Positions 1 to 8,034 of a stretch of 64,000 bases of DNA are shown here, one piece after another. How positions within the stretch are numbered: position 1 is the first letter of the stretch; every line of letters begins with the position of its first letter. The notes beneath the pieces were generated by a model that was not told the origin of the DNA, did not search any database, and saw only the letters and a program-made list of their open reading frames with translations. The DNA lies in the NCBI RefSeq assembly GCF_003709565.1, contig NZ_QNRC01000009.1, forward strand, positions 102,298-166,297. Reading direction: 5' to 3'. A program made the translations under genes and the position numbers. Source of the stretch: Paracoccus sigandri (GTDB lineage: Bacteria > Pseudomonadota > Alphaproteobacteria > Rhodobacterales > Rhodobacteraceae).

Positions 1-296
1 ACCTGAACGCGCTGATGGAGAAGCACGAGGTCATCGGCGATGTGCGCGGCAAGGGCCTCTTCTGCGGCGCCGAGCTGGTCGCGGACCGCAAGACCAGGGA
101 GCCGATGGACGAGAAGAAAGTGCAGGCGGTGGTCGCCGACTGCCTGTCGCAGGGGGTCATCATCGGCGCCACCAACCGCTCGATCGAGGGGCTGAACAAC
201 ACGCTGTGCCTGTCGCCCGCGCTGATCGCCACGGCAGACGATATCGACCGCATCACCGACGCCATCGACGGCGCGCTGAGCCGCGTCTTCGGCTGA
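1..296 (+). CDS. tpa: Class III aminotransferase, C-terminal end (probable taurine:pyruvate aminotransferase)
   Basis: Only the last 98 codons are present; the reading frame is already open at base 3, so the start lies outside the window. The visible part is the small C-terminal domain of a fold-type I PLP aminotransferase: the GDVRGKGLFCGAELV segment and the ATNRS...NNTLCLSPALIAT segment, which resemble taurine:pyruvate aminotransferases of Rhodobacteraceae (taurine + pyruvate to sulfoacetaldehyde + alanine). The PLP lysine lies upstream and cannot be checked. A MocR-type regulator follows on the same strand 61 bp later, as expected for tpa/tauR neighbourhoods. An omega-amino acid or polyamine aminotransferase is the main alternative, because the second gene downstream looks like an acetylpolyamine amidohydrolase. 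Confidence 0.6.
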   Translation, partial: LNALMEKHEVIGDVRGKGLFCGAELVADRKTREPMDEKKVQAVVADCLSQGVIIGATNRSIEGLNNTLCLSPALIATADDIDRITDAIDGALSRVFG

Positions 297-357
297 GGGC
301 CTTGATCCGGGCCGCCGGCTGGGGCTTCATCGCCCCGGCAAGCCGCCCGGATCAGAC

Positions 358-1818
358 ATGCCTATACCGCCCGAAGCCTTCATCCTCGACCGCAGCGCGG
401 CCATCCCGCTGCAATTGCAGCTGCGCCGCCAGATCATCGGGGCGGTGATCGCGGGCCGCTTCCGTCCGGGCGAGAAGCTGCCCTCGATCCGCGCGCTGGC
501 CGGGCATCTGGGCGTCGCCCGCGTCACCGTGGCCCAGGCCTTCGCCGAGCTGGTGGCGACCGATTACCTGACCAGCCGCGACCGCTCGGGCCATTACATC
601 TCGGAGGGGATCGAGCTTGGCCCCGAGGCCGGCCCCCCTGCCCCGCAAGCGGCGCGCTTCGACTGGGGCCAGCGCCTGGACGGCCGCTTCGCGCAGGCGC
701 AGCGGCGCGATCGGGTGCGCGACTGGCGCCGCTTCCGCTTTCCCTTCGTCTATGGCCAGGCCGATCCCGAGCTGGTCGATCACGCCGCCTGGCGCGACTG
801 CGCGGTCCGGGCGCTGGGGCGGCGCGAATTCGCCAGCCTGACCGGCGACCTCTACGGCGAGGACGACCCCGAGCTGATCGACTATATCGCCCGCCACATC
901 CTGACCCGGCGCGGCATCCGCGCCCGCCCCGAGGGGATCCTGCTGACCCTTGGCGCGCAGAACGCGCTGTGGCTGATCTCGCAGGTGCTGCTGGGGCCGG
1001 GGCGGCGCTGCGCCATCGAGGATCCCTGCTATCCCGGCCTGCGCGAGATCCTGGCCCATAGCGGCGCGGCGGTCCATCCGGTCGCGGTCGACGCGCAGGG
1101 CCTGCCGCCCGACGCGATCCCGGCGGGCGTCTCGGCCGTCTTCACCACCGCCAGCCACCAATGCCCGACCAACACCACCATGCCCCTGCCCCGCCGCCGC
1201 GCGCTGCTGGCCCGCGCGCTGCAGGACGGCTTCGCGCTGATCGAGGACGATTACGAATTCGAGCTGTCCTTCGCCGGCGCGACCTCGCCCGCGCTGAAGG
1301 CCATCGACCAGAGCGGCGCGGTGATCTATGTTGGCTCGTTTTCCAAATCGGTCTTTCCGGGGCTGCGGCTGGGCTATGTCGTGGCCGATCCCGGCTTCGT
1401 CGCCGAGGCGCGGGCGCTGCGCGGGCTGTCGCTGCGCCATCCGCCCGGCCACATGCAGCGGACGCTGGCGCATTTCCTGTCGCTTGGCCATCACGACGCG
1501 CAGATGAAGCGGATGCGGCGCGGCTACGGCGAGCGGCGGGCGGTGATGCTGGAGGCGATCGGGCAGGAAGGGCTGGACCTGGCCCGCGACGGCGCCACCG
1601 GCGGCTCCAGCTTCTGGCTGGCCTCGCCCGTGCCCGCGCGCGCGCTGGCCCAGACGCTGAGGGCGCGCGACGTGCTGATCGAGCCGGGCTGGCCCTTCTT
1701 CGCCGATCCCGCGCGGGGCGACGGCTTCTTCCGGCTGGCCTATTCCTCGATCTCGGCCGCGCGCATCCCCGAGGGCATCCGCCGCATCGCCACGGCGATC
1801 CGCGAGGCGCGGGCCTGA
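358..1818 (+). CDS. MocR/GntR-family regulator with aminotransferase domain (TauR candidate)
   Basis: A 486-residue protein with an N-terminal GntR winged helix (about residues 10-80; PLQLQLRRQIIGAVIAGRF, then LPSIRALAGHLGVARVTV) and a C-terminal class I aminotransferase-like domain (about 120-480). SFSKSVFPGLRLGY carries the lysine that would bind PLP. Such MocR proteins sense amino compounds through PLP and usually control the adjacent transaminase gene. Directly after a probable tpa, TauR (taurine regulator) is the best guess. A GabR-like or polyamine-responsive regulator is possible given the downstream acetylpolyamine amidohydrolase. No clear operator is visible in the 61-bp gap upstream. 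Confidence 0.85.
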   Translation: MPIPPEAFILDRSAAIPLQLQLRRQIIGAVIAGRFRPGEKLPSIRALAGHLGVARVTVAQAFAELVATDYLTSRDRSGHYISEGIELGPEAGPPAPQAARFDWGQRLDGRFAQAQRRDRVRDWRRFRFPFVYGQADPELVDHAAWRDCAVRALGRREFASLTGDLYGEDDPELIDYIARHILTRRGIRARPEGILLTLGAQNALWLISQVLLGPGRRCAIEDPCYPGLREILAHSGAAVHPVAVDAQGLPPDAIPAGVSAVFTTASHQCPTNTTMPLPRRRALLARALQDGFALIEDDYEFELSFAGATSPALKAIDQSGAVIYVGSFSKSVFPGLRLGYVVADPGFVAEARALRGLSLRHPPGHMQRTLAHFLSLGHHDAQMKRMRRGYGERRAVMLEAIGQEGLDLARDGATGGSSFWLASPVPARALAQTLRARDVLIEPGWPFFADPARGDGFFRLAYSSISAARIPEGIRRIATAIREARA

Positions 1819-1886
1819 CGGGCTTGCGCTTGGGGCGGAAATCCCCTGTCCTGCGGGGCGCAGGCAAAAGGCGACAGGAGCGGCGC

Positions 1887-2903
1887 ATGAAGGCGGTTTT
1901 CGACGACAGGCAGACCCGGCACGACCCGCAGTTCCGGCTGCTAGACGGCAAGGTGATCCAGAACCCCGACCGGCCCCAGCGCGTCGCGGAACTGCTGCGG
2001 GGCGCACGGGCGGCGGGCTGCCGGGTCCTGCCGCCCGAGGATCGCGGCATGGCGCCGCTGGGGGCGATCCACACGCCGCGCTATCTGGATTTCCTGCGCA
2101 GCATCCATGCCCGCCGCGCCGCCGAGGTCGCCGACCTGGCCGAGGTCGTGCCCTCGCGCTTCTGCCCCGGCCAGGGCCTGCATTATTCCGACATGACCGA
2201 GGCGCAGATCGGCTTTCACAACGCCGATACTTCCTGCCCGCTCTCGGCCGGCACATGGGATGCGGTCTACTGGTCGGCGCAGACCGCGCTTGGCGGCGCG
2301 GCGCTTCTGCTGGCGGGGGAAGGCGCGGCCTATGCGCTGTGCCGCCCCTCGGGCCATCACGCCTATCGCGAACTGGCGGGCGGCTTCTGCTTCCTGAACA
2401 ATTCGGCCATCGCGGCGGAATACCTGCGCCGGAACGGCCATCGCCCGGCGATCCTGGACATCGACGTGCATCACGGCAACGGCACCCAGGGCATCTTTTA
2501 TGACCGCGACGACGTGCTGACGGTCTCGATCCATGTCGATCCGGCGGAGTTCTATCCCTTCTATGCCGGCGGCGCGCAGGAATGCGGCACGGGGCGCGGT
2601 CACGGCTTCAACCTGAACCTGCCCCTGCCGCGCGGCACCGGGATCGAGGGCTATCTGGCCGCGCTGGACCGGGCGCTGCAGCGGATCGCCTGTTTCGGCG
2701 CCTCGGCCATCGTCGTGGCGCTGGGGCTGGATGCGCATGAGGGCGATCCGTTCCAGGGGATGACCATCACGACCCAAGGCTTCGGACACATCGCCGCGAA
2801 TATCGCCGCCGCCGGCCTGCCGGTCCTGAACGTGCAGGAGGGCGGCTACATGCAGCCGGCGCTGGGGGACAACCTGGCCGCCTATCTGGGCGGGCTGGGC
2901 TGA
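1887..2903 (+). CDS. Histone deacetylase-family amidohydrolase (acetylpolyamine amidohydrolase type)
   Basis: A 338-residue zinc hydrolase of the arginase/deacetylase fold. The metal and catalytic set is visible: RPSGHHA (His157/158), DIDVHHGNGTQ (Asp193, His195) and GLDAHEGDP (Asp282), and the EGGY loop near the C terminus. This family removes acetyl groups from acetylated polyamines or similar acetylated amines, in the cytoplasm. The start was chosen at ATG 1887 because AGGAG lies 7 bases upstream; the frame is open further upstream but that part overlaps the MocR gene. It lies 68 bp after the MocR gene and may be co-transcribed. Substrate is inferred from family only; AcuC-like deacetylases are the alternative. 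Confidence 0.85.
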   Translation: MKAVFDDRQTRHDPQFRLLDGKVIQNPDRPQRVAELLRGARAAGCRVLPPEDRGMAPLGAIHTPRYLDFLRSIHARRAAEVADLAEVVPSRFCPGQGLHYSDMTEAQIGFHNADTSCPLSAGTWDAVYWSAQTALGGAALLLAGEGAAYALCRPSGHHAYRELAGGFCFLNNSAIAAEYLRRNGHRPAILDIDVHHGNGTQGIFYDRDDVLTVSIHVDPAEFYPFYAGGAQECGTGRGHGFNLNLPLPRGTGIEGYLAALDRALQRIACFGASAIVVALGLDAHEGDPFQGMTITTQGFGHIAANIAAAGLPVLNVQEGGYMQPALGDNLAAYLGGLG

Positions 2904-2994
2904 GGACGGGTGCCGGAGGCCGAAACCAGAGCAATTTCCTAGGACAAATACGTCCGAGAATTTCTCTCAACTATTTGTTTTTCAATGTTTTTTA

Positions 2995-3023
2995 TTGACG
3001 CTTCGGGAAAACGCCCCTATATC
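2995..3023 (+). promoter_or_regulatory. Sigma-70 type promoter of the small cysteine protein gene
   Basis: TTGACG (2995-3000) and TATATC (3018-3023) are separated by 17 bases, close to the housekeeping consensus. They are preceded by an A/T-rich stretch (about 2969-2994) that could act as an UP element, which is unusual in this G+C-rich genome. The start codon follows at 3099, giving a leader of about 70 bases with CCAGCCAGC repeats. Confidence 0.7.
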
Positions 3024-3098
3024 GGTCCCAGGATAGCCAGCCAGCCCGTGCCAGCCAGCCGCCCGCCAGATGAAGTCAGCAAGTCAGGAGAGATTGAC

Positions 3099-3296
3099 AT
3101 GGCCCATGCCGCTTGCAGCGCCTGCGCGTTCTATGAAGATCACGTCGCCAATTCGGCCAGCAACCTGCCGGATTCCGGCCTGTGCCGCGCGAACCCGCCG
3201 ATCACCCAGAAGGATGCCGACACCCGCGGCTATTGGCCGGTGGTGCGTTCGTCCGACTGGTGCGGCCAATACGCGACCGCCTTCGCCGCCGAATAG
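3099..3296 (+). CDS. Small four-cysteine protein, function unknown
   Basis: A 65-residue protein with cysteines at 6, 9, 29 and 55: CSAC near the N terminus, SGLCRANPP in the middle and DWCGQY near the end. The four cysteines could bind a metal or an Fe-S centre; this is inference. There is no signal peptide or membrane segment. ATG 3099 was chosen because CAGGAGAG sits at 3085-3092; an upstream ATG at 2985 overlaps the promoter and is unlikely. It is a monocistronic unit with its own promoter and terminator. I do not recognise a characterised homologue, although short proteins of this pattern seem to occur in Rhodobacterales. Confidence 0.8.
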   Translation: MAHAACSACAFYEDHVANSASNLPDSGLCRANPPITQKDADTRGYWPVVRSSDWCGQYATAFAAE

Positions 3297-3330
3297 GCGG
3301 CCCGCGAAACGGATGCCGGCCGGACGGATA

Positions 3331-3355
3331 AGGCAGCCCTCGGGCTGCCTTTTTC
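3331..3355 (+). terminator. Rho-independent terminator
   Basis: AGGCAGCC (3331-3338) pairs with GGCTGCCT (3343-3350) around a CTCG loop and is followed by TTTTT. It closes the small cysteine protein gene. On the minus strand there is no T run, so it does not obviously serve the TetR gene that ends at 3359. Confidence 0.9.
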
Positions 3356-3358
3356 ATG

Positions 3359-3979
3359 TCAGGGCAGCATCCCGTCCATCAGCGTGGCGACGGTCGCCTC
3401 GATCACCTGGTCCGCGCTGGCCGGGCCCGCCGGGTCGAACCAGTTGGCCAGCCCGTTCAGCGCCCCGGTCAGGGTGAAGGCCGCGATCCGCAAATCGCGG
3501 ACCTCGAGCGACCCGTCCGCCGCGCCCTCGGCGATCACCTGCCGGATCAGCCCGTCGATTTCCCGCTTCAGCGCACGGAAGCGGGCGCTGCTTTCCGGTG
3601 ACAGCTGGTGATCCTGCGTGCGCGCGACGCAGATGCCGTAATCGGCGACGATGACATGGGCATAGGCGGTCAGCATCTGCCGCAGCCGGTCGGCGCCCGA
3701 GCCGCCGCGCAGCGCCGCATCGCGGGCGGCACCGGCGATGTTGTCCAGCCCGCGCCGGGTGCATTCGAACAGGATTTCGTCCTTGCTGGCGAAGTAATGA
3801 TAGATCGTCGGCTTGGTCACGTTCAGCGCCGCCGCGACATCGTCCAATGATGTCGCGTGAAACCCCCGCGCATTGAAGAACTGCGCCGCGGTCCGCAGCA
3901 CCGCCTCGCGCTTGGCCGCGCGTTCGCGGGCGCGGGCGTCGCGTCCGGCCCAGGGGGTGGCGTCTGCGGTCTGCTCCAC
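3359..3979 (-). CDS. TetR/AcrR-family regulator
   Basis: A 206-residue regulator. The helix-turn-helix is at about residues 22-68 (REAVLRTAAQFFNARGFHAT, then LDDVAAALNVTKPTIYHYF), followed by an all-helical ligand domain. It is divergent from the acyl-CoA dehydrogenase operon with a 96-bp gap that holds an imperfect palindrome (4013-4033). By analogy with other TetR proteins next to acyl-CoA catabolic genes it probably represses the operon and responds to an acyl-CoA or fatty acid; the ligand is not visible in the sequence. Confidence 0.9.
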   Translation of the reverse strand: MEQTADATPWAGRDARARERAAKREAVLRTAAQFFNARGFHATSLDDVAAALNVTKPTIYHYFASKDEILFECTRRGLDNIAGAARDAALRGGSGADRLRQMLTAYAHVIVADYGICVARTQDHQLSPESSARFRALKREIDGLIRQVIAEGAADGSLEVRDLRIAAFTLTGALNGLANWFDPAGPASADQVIEATVATLMDGMLP

Positions 3980-4012
3980 GATACGGCCTTTACTGTTGCG
4001 TTGGCATGTTAC

Positions 4013-4033
4013 CAGGTAGTATAGACGCTACTG
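4013..4033. promoter_or_regulatory. Imperfect palindrome, candidate TetR operator
   Basis: CAG(G)TAG and CTACTG are separated by TATAGACG. The arms are complementary apart from one extra G. It lies in the divergent region between the tetR start (3979) and the acyl-CoA dehydrogenase start (4076), where a TetR dimer would be expected to bind. Confidence 0.5.
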
Positions 4034-4075
4034 ACAGGAATATTCCGCGTCAAGACCGGCAAGGGAGGGGGAACC

Positions 4076-5209
4076 ATGCTGCTGACCGAGGAACAGGCGA
4101 TGGTGCGCGACATGGCGCGCCGTTTCGCGGCCGACAGGCTGGCGCCCAACGCGGCCGACTGGGACCGGACGCATGAATTCCCGCGCGAGGTGATCGCCGA
4201 AATGGGCGGGCTGGGCCTGATGGGGATGCTGGTCCCCGAGGAATGGGACGGCGCGCTGTCCGACAGCATCGCCTATGCGGCCGCCCTGGAAGAGATCGCG
4301 GCGGGCTGCGGCGCGATTTCCACCATCATGTCGGTGCACAACTCGGTCGGCTGCGTGCCGATCCTGCGCTTCGGCAACCACGCGCAGCGCGAGGAATTCC
4401 TGCGGCCGATGGCGCGCGGGCAGATGCTGGGCGCCTTCTGCCTGACCGAGCCGCAGGCGGGCTCGGACGCCTCGGCGCTGCGCACGCGGGCAAGGCGGAC
4501 GAATGGCGGCTGGGTGCTGAACGGGGTGAAGCAGTTCATCACCTCGGGGCGGAATGCCGACATCGCCATCGTTTTCGCCGTGACCGACCCGGAGGCGGGC
4601 AAGAAGGGCATCTCGGCCTTCATCGTGCCGACGGCGATGCCCGGCTGGCGGGTCGCCGCGATCGAGAAGAAGACTGGCCAGCACCTGTCCGACACCGCCC
4701 AGATCGCGCTGGAGGACCTGGAAATTCCCGCCGGCAACCTGCTGGGCGAGGAAGGCCAGGGATACCGGATCGCGCTGTCGAACCTGGAGGGCGGGCGGAT
4801 CGGCATCGCCGCGCAATCGGTCGGCATGGCACGCGCCGCGCTGGAGGCCGCGCTGGCCTATGCGCGGGAACGCGAAAGCATGGGCCGCAAGCTGATCGAC
4901 CACCAGGCGGTGGCTTTCCGGCTGGCCGACATGGCGACGCGCGTCGAGGCCGGGCGGCAGATGGTGCTGCATGCCGCGGCGCTGAAGGATGCCGGCCAGC
5001 CGGCGCTGCAGGCGGCCTCGATGGCCAAGCTGTTTGCCTCGGAAATGGCCGAGCGGGTGGCCTCGGACGCGATCCAGTGTTTCGGCGGTTATGGCTATAC
5101 GCAGGATTTCCCGGTCGAGCGCATCTGGCGCGACGTCCGGGTCTGCCAGATCTACGAGGGCACCAGCGACATCCAGCGCATGGTGATCGCCCGGTCGCTG
5201 GCGGCATAG
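4076..5209 (+). CDS. Acyl-CoA dehydrogenase
   Basis: A 377-residue FAD flavoprotein oxidising an acyl-CoA to a 2-enoyl-CoA in the cytoplasm and passing electrons to ETF. The family signatures are present: FCLTEPQAGSDASALRT, the QCFGGYGYTQDFPVER segment and IYEGTSDIQR, whose Glu361 is the expected catalytic base (short-chain type position). The length is typical for short- or branched-chain enzymes. A strong ribosome site (GGGAGGGGG) precedes ATG 4076. It is the first gene of a three-gene operon with a 3-hydroxyacyl-CoA dehydrogenase and a thiolase, suggesting short branched acyl-CoA oxidation such as 2-methylbutyryl-CoA from isoleucine; chain length is inference. Confidence 0.92.
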   Translation: MLLTEEQAMVRDMARRFAADRLAPNAADWDRTHEFPREVIAEMGGLGLMGMLVPEEWDGALSDSIAYAAALEEIAAGCGAISTIMSVHNSVGCVPILRFGNHAQREEFLRPMARGQMLGAFCLTEPQAGSDASALRTRARRTNGGWVLNGVKQFITSGRNADIAIVFAVTDPEAGKKGISAFIVPTAMPGWRVAAIEKKTGQHLSDTAQIALEDLEIPAGNLLGEEGQGYRIALSNLEGGRIGIAAQSVGMARAALEAALAYARERESMGRKLIDHQAVAFRLADMATRVEAGRQMVLHAAALKDAGQPALQAASMAKLFASEMAERVASDAIQCFGGYGYTQDFPVERIWRDVRVCQIYEGTSDIQRMVIARSLAA

Positions 5210-5227
5210 GATCAAACGGGGGAAGCA

Positions 5228-5986
5228 ATGCAGATCGAAGGACAAGGTTTCGTCGTCACCGGGGCCGCCTCGGGGCTGGGGCTGGCGACCGCGCGCGCGC
5301 TGGTCGCGGCGGGGGGCCGCGTGGCGCTGTGCGACATCGATGCGGAACGCGGCGCCAGCGTGGCCGGGGAACTGGGCGCGGCCGCGCGGTTCCTGCGCAC
5401 CGACATCACCAGCGCCCCCGAGGCCGAGGCCGCCATCGCGGCGGCGGCGGATTTCGCGCCGCTGCGGGGGCTGGTGAACTGCGCGGGCATCGCGACCGCC
5501 GCCAGGATCGTCGGCAAGTCCGGCCCGATGGATCTGGACAGCTATGCAAGCGTGATCGCGCTGAACCTGACCGGCACCTTCAACATGATGCGCCTTGCCG
5601 CCGCCGCCATCGCCCAGGCCGAGCCGCTGGAGACGGGCGAGCGCGGGGTGATCGTCAACACCGCCTCGGTCGCCGCCTTCGAGGGGCAGGTCGGGCAATC
5701 CGCCTATGCCTCGTCCAAGGGCGGCGTCGCCGCGCTGACCCTGCCCGCGGCGCGGGAATTCGCCCGCCACGGGATCCGCGTCATGTGCATCGCGCCGGGC
5801 ATCTTCGAGACCCCGATGATGGCCGGGATGCCCCAGGAGGTGCGCGACAGCCTTGCCGCCGGCGTGCCCTTCCCGCACCGCCTGGGCCTGCCGGCGGAAT
5901 ATGCCGCGCTGGTCCGCCACATCATCGAGAACCCCTATCTGAACGGCGAGACCATCCGGCTGGATGGCGCGCTGCGCATGACCTGA
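5228..5986 (+). CDS. SDR-family 3-hydroxyacyl-CoA dehydrogenase (HSD10-like)
   Basis: A 252-residue short-chain dehydrogenase with the NAD-binding [12 protein letters not shown] near the N terminus, NCAG, a catalytic serine region ([10 protein letters not shown]), YASSKGG (Tyr-x3-Lys) and a C-terminal [10 protein letters not shown]. The sequence is of the type II 3-hydroxyacyl-CoA dehydrogenase kind, where human HSD17B10 oxidises 2-methyl-3-hydroxybutyryl-CoA. It sits 18 bp after the acyl-CoA dehydrogenase and 12 bp before the thiolase, fitting step three of a beta-oxidation spiral. No enoyl-CoA hydratase is encoded in the operon. Confidence 0.9.
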   Translation: MQIEGQGFVVTGAASGLGLATARALVAAGGRVALCDIDAERGASVAGELGAAARFLRTDITSAPEAEAAIAAAADFAPLRGLVNCAGIATAARIVGKSGPMDLDSYASVIALNLTGTFNMMRLAAAAIAQAEPLETGERGVIVNTASVAAFEGQVGQSAYASSKGGVAALTLPAAREFARHGIRVMCIAPGIFETPMMAGMPQEVRDSLAAGVPFPHRLGLPAEYAALVRHIIENPYLNGETIRLDGALRMT

Positions 5987-5998
5987 CAGGAGGCTGCC

Positions 5999-7180
5999 AT
6001 GGAAGACCCCATCGTCATCGTTTCCGCGAAACGCACGCCGCTCGGCGGCTTTCAGGGCGATTTCGCCAGCCTGACCGCGCCGCAGTTGGGCGCCGCCGCG
6101 ATCCGCGCCGCGCTGTCCGAATCCGGGTTGCAGCCCGAGGACGTGGACAGCGTGCTGATGGGCTGCGTCCTGCCCGCCGGCCAGGGCCAGGCCCCGGCGC
6201 GCCAGGCGGCGCTGGGGGCGGGGCTGCCCCTGGGCACGGTCTGCACGACGCTGAACAAGATGTGCGGATCGGGGATGCAGGCGCTGATGCTGGCCCATGA
6301 CCAGATCGCGGCGGGATCATCTGCCGTCACCGTCGCGGGCGGCATGGAATCCATGACCAACGCCCCCTATCTGCTGGCCAAGGCTCGCGGCGGCTTTCGC
6401 ATGGGGCATGGCGAGGTCAAGGACCACATGTTCCTGGACGGGCTGGAGGACGCCTATGACAAGGGCCGGCTGATGGGCACCTTCGCCGAGGATTGCGCCG
6501 AGGCCTATCAGTTCACCCGCGAGGCGCAGGACGAATATGCGCTGGCCTCGCTGTCGCGCGCGCTTGAGGCGCAGTCGAGCGGGCAGGCCGCGGTCGAGAT
6601 CATCGGCATCGAGGCCCAGGCGGGCCGCGAGATCCGGCTGGTCGAGGCCGACGAACAGCCCGCCCGCGCCCGGCCCGACAAGATCCCCGGCCTGAAGCCC
6701 GCCTTCCGCCATGACGGCACGGTGACGGCCGCGAATTCCTCGTCGATCTCGGACGGCGCCGCCGCGCTGGTGGTGATGCGCCAGTCGCAGGCCGAGGCGC
6801 GCGGGCTGCATCCGCTGGCGCGGATCACCGGCCATGCCTCTTACGCGGGCAAGCCGGGGCTGTTCACCACCGCGCCGGTCTTCGCCATCCAGCGCCTGTT
6901 TCAGCGCACCGGCTGGCAGGCCGGCGATGTCGATCTGTTCGAAGTCAACGAGGCCTTCGCCGTCGTGCCGATGGTCGCGATGCGCGACCTGGACATCTCG
7001 CATGACCGGATGAACGTGCTGGGCGGCGCCTGCGCCATCGGCCATCCGATCGGCGCCTCGGGCGCGCGGATCGTGGTGACGCTGCTGAACGCGCTGCGCC
7101 AGCGCGGGGCCAGGCGCGGCGTCGCCGGGGTCTGCATCGGCGGCGGCGAGGCCACGGCCGTCGGAATCGAACTGCTCTGA
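5999..7180 (+). CDS. Acetyl-CoA acyltransferase (thiolase)
   Basis: A 393-residue thiolase with all catalytic elements: nucleophile Cys89 in NKMCGSG, VNEAFA, His349 in GHPIGASGA and Cys379 in CIGGG. The enzyme cleaves 3-ketoacyl-CoA to acetyl-CoA and a shortened acyl-CoA (or runs in the condensing direction). GGAGG lies just upstream of ATG 5999. It is the last gene of the operon under the divergent TetR regulator. Its intact active site contrasts with the degenerate thiolase-like protein at 10361-11473. Confidence 0.93.
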   Translation: MEDPIVIVSAKRTPLGGFQGDFASLTAPQLGAAAIRAALSESGLQPEDVDSVLMGCVLPAGQGQAPARQAALGAGLPLGTVCTTLNKMCGSGMQALMLAHDQIAAGSSAVTVAGGMESMTNAPYLLAKARGGFRMGHGEVKDHMFLDGLEDAYDKGRLMGTFAEDCAEAYQFTREAQDEYALASLSRALEAQSSGQAAVEIIGIEAQAGREIRLVEADEQPARARPDKIPGLKPAFRHDGTVTAANSSSISDGAAALVVMRQSQAEARGLHPLARITGHASYAGKPGLFTTAPVFAIQRLFQRTGWQAGDVDLFEVNEAFAVVPMVAMRDLDISHDRMNVLGGACAIGHPIGASGARIVVTLLNALRQRGARRGVAGVCIGGGEATAVGIELL

Positions 7181-7206
7181 CGCGCGCCCCTGCCCCGTCC
7201 CGCCGG

Positions 7207-7240
7207 TTGAATTCCGGCGCGCGGCCCGCCTATAAGGCGG
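7207..7240 (+). promoter_or_regulatory. Promoter of bioMNY with an overlapping palindrome
   Basis: TTGAAT (7207-7212) and TATAAG (7231-7236) are 18 bases apart. The -10 element lies inside an inverted repeat, CCGCC-TATAA-GGCGG (7226-7240), a natural place for a repressor. It does not match the BioR box (TTATCTATAA type) beyond the shared TATAA. Confidence 0.5.
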
Positions 7241-7293
7241 CCAGCATTCCGCCCGGCGTCCCGCGCCCGCCGGAAGCCAAGGGGGACGCGCAG

Positions 7294-8034
7294 ATGCAGA
7301 TGGCCAAGGCGGCCGACTTCACCATCCGGCTGGACGATCTGGGCTATGAGGCCGGGGGCCGTCCGGTCCTGTCCGGGCTGACGCTGCATTCCTCGGCCCG
7401 CCGCATCGGCGTGGTCGGGCGCAACGGATCGGGCAAGAGTACGCTGGCGCGGCTGCTGGCGGGGCTGCTTGCGCCCACCACCGGGCAGGTCAGGGTGGCG
7501 GGCATCGACGTCTTCCGCGACCGCCGCGCGGCGCTGGAAACCGTGGGCATCCTGTTCCAGAACCCCGAGCACCAGATCATCTTCCCCCGCGTCTCCGAGG
7601 AGATCGCCTTCGGCCTGCGCCAGCAGGGGCTGGACAAGGTGCAGGCCGCCGCGCGCTGCGAGGCGGTGCTGCGCTCCTTCGACAAGCCGCATTGGCGGGA
7701 CGCACCGATCTCGGCCCTGTCGCAGGGCCAGAAGCACCTGGTCTGCATGATGGCGGTGCTGGCCATGCGCCCGCGCCTGCTGATCCTGGACGAGCCCTAT
7801 GCCGGGCTGGACATCCCCACCCGCCGCCAGCTTGGCCGCTATCTGAACCGGGCGGGCACGCACCTGTTCCACATCTCGCACGAGCCCGCCGACCTGGAGG
7901 GCTGCGATCAGCTGTTCTGGCTGGACCGCGGCCAGATCGTCGCGCAGGGCGCGCCCGCGCAGCTGCTGGCCGACTTCACCGCCGAGATGAACCGGCTGGG
8001 GGACCTCGATGATATCGCTGACCTCGCCGGTTGA
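7294..8034 (+). CDS. bioM: Biotin ECF transporter, ATPase subunit BioM
   Basis: A 246-residue ABC ATPase with Walker A GRNGSGKST (42-50), signature LSQGQKH (142-148), Walker B LLILDEPYAGLD (162-173) and a switch His in ISHEP. With BioN and BioY it forms an energy-coupling-factor transporter that imports biotin across the inner membrane. The start at ATG 7294 follows GGGGGAC by 7 bases; a TTG at 7207 in the same frame is part of the promoter. A second in-frame ATG at 7300 is possible. Its last 26 bases overlap bioN, a sign of translational coupling. Confidence 0.9.
   Translation: MQMAKAADFTIRLDDLGYEAGGRPVLSGLTLHSSARRIGVVGRNGSGKSTLARLLAGLLAPTTGQVRVAGIDVFRDRRAALETVGILFQNPEHQIIFPRVSEEIAFGLRQQGLDKVQAAARCEAVLRSFDKPHWRDAPISALSQGQKHLVCMMAVLAMRPRLLILDEPYAGLDIPTRRQLGRYLNRAGTHLFHISHEPADLEGCDQLFWLDRGQIVAQGAPAQLLADFTAEMNRLGDLDDIADLAG

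Noticed and set aside
4028..6298. Long minus-strand frame opposite the acyl-CoA dehydrogenase operon
   Set aside because: Composition artefact; the plus-strand genes have complete catalytic motifs and ribosome sites.
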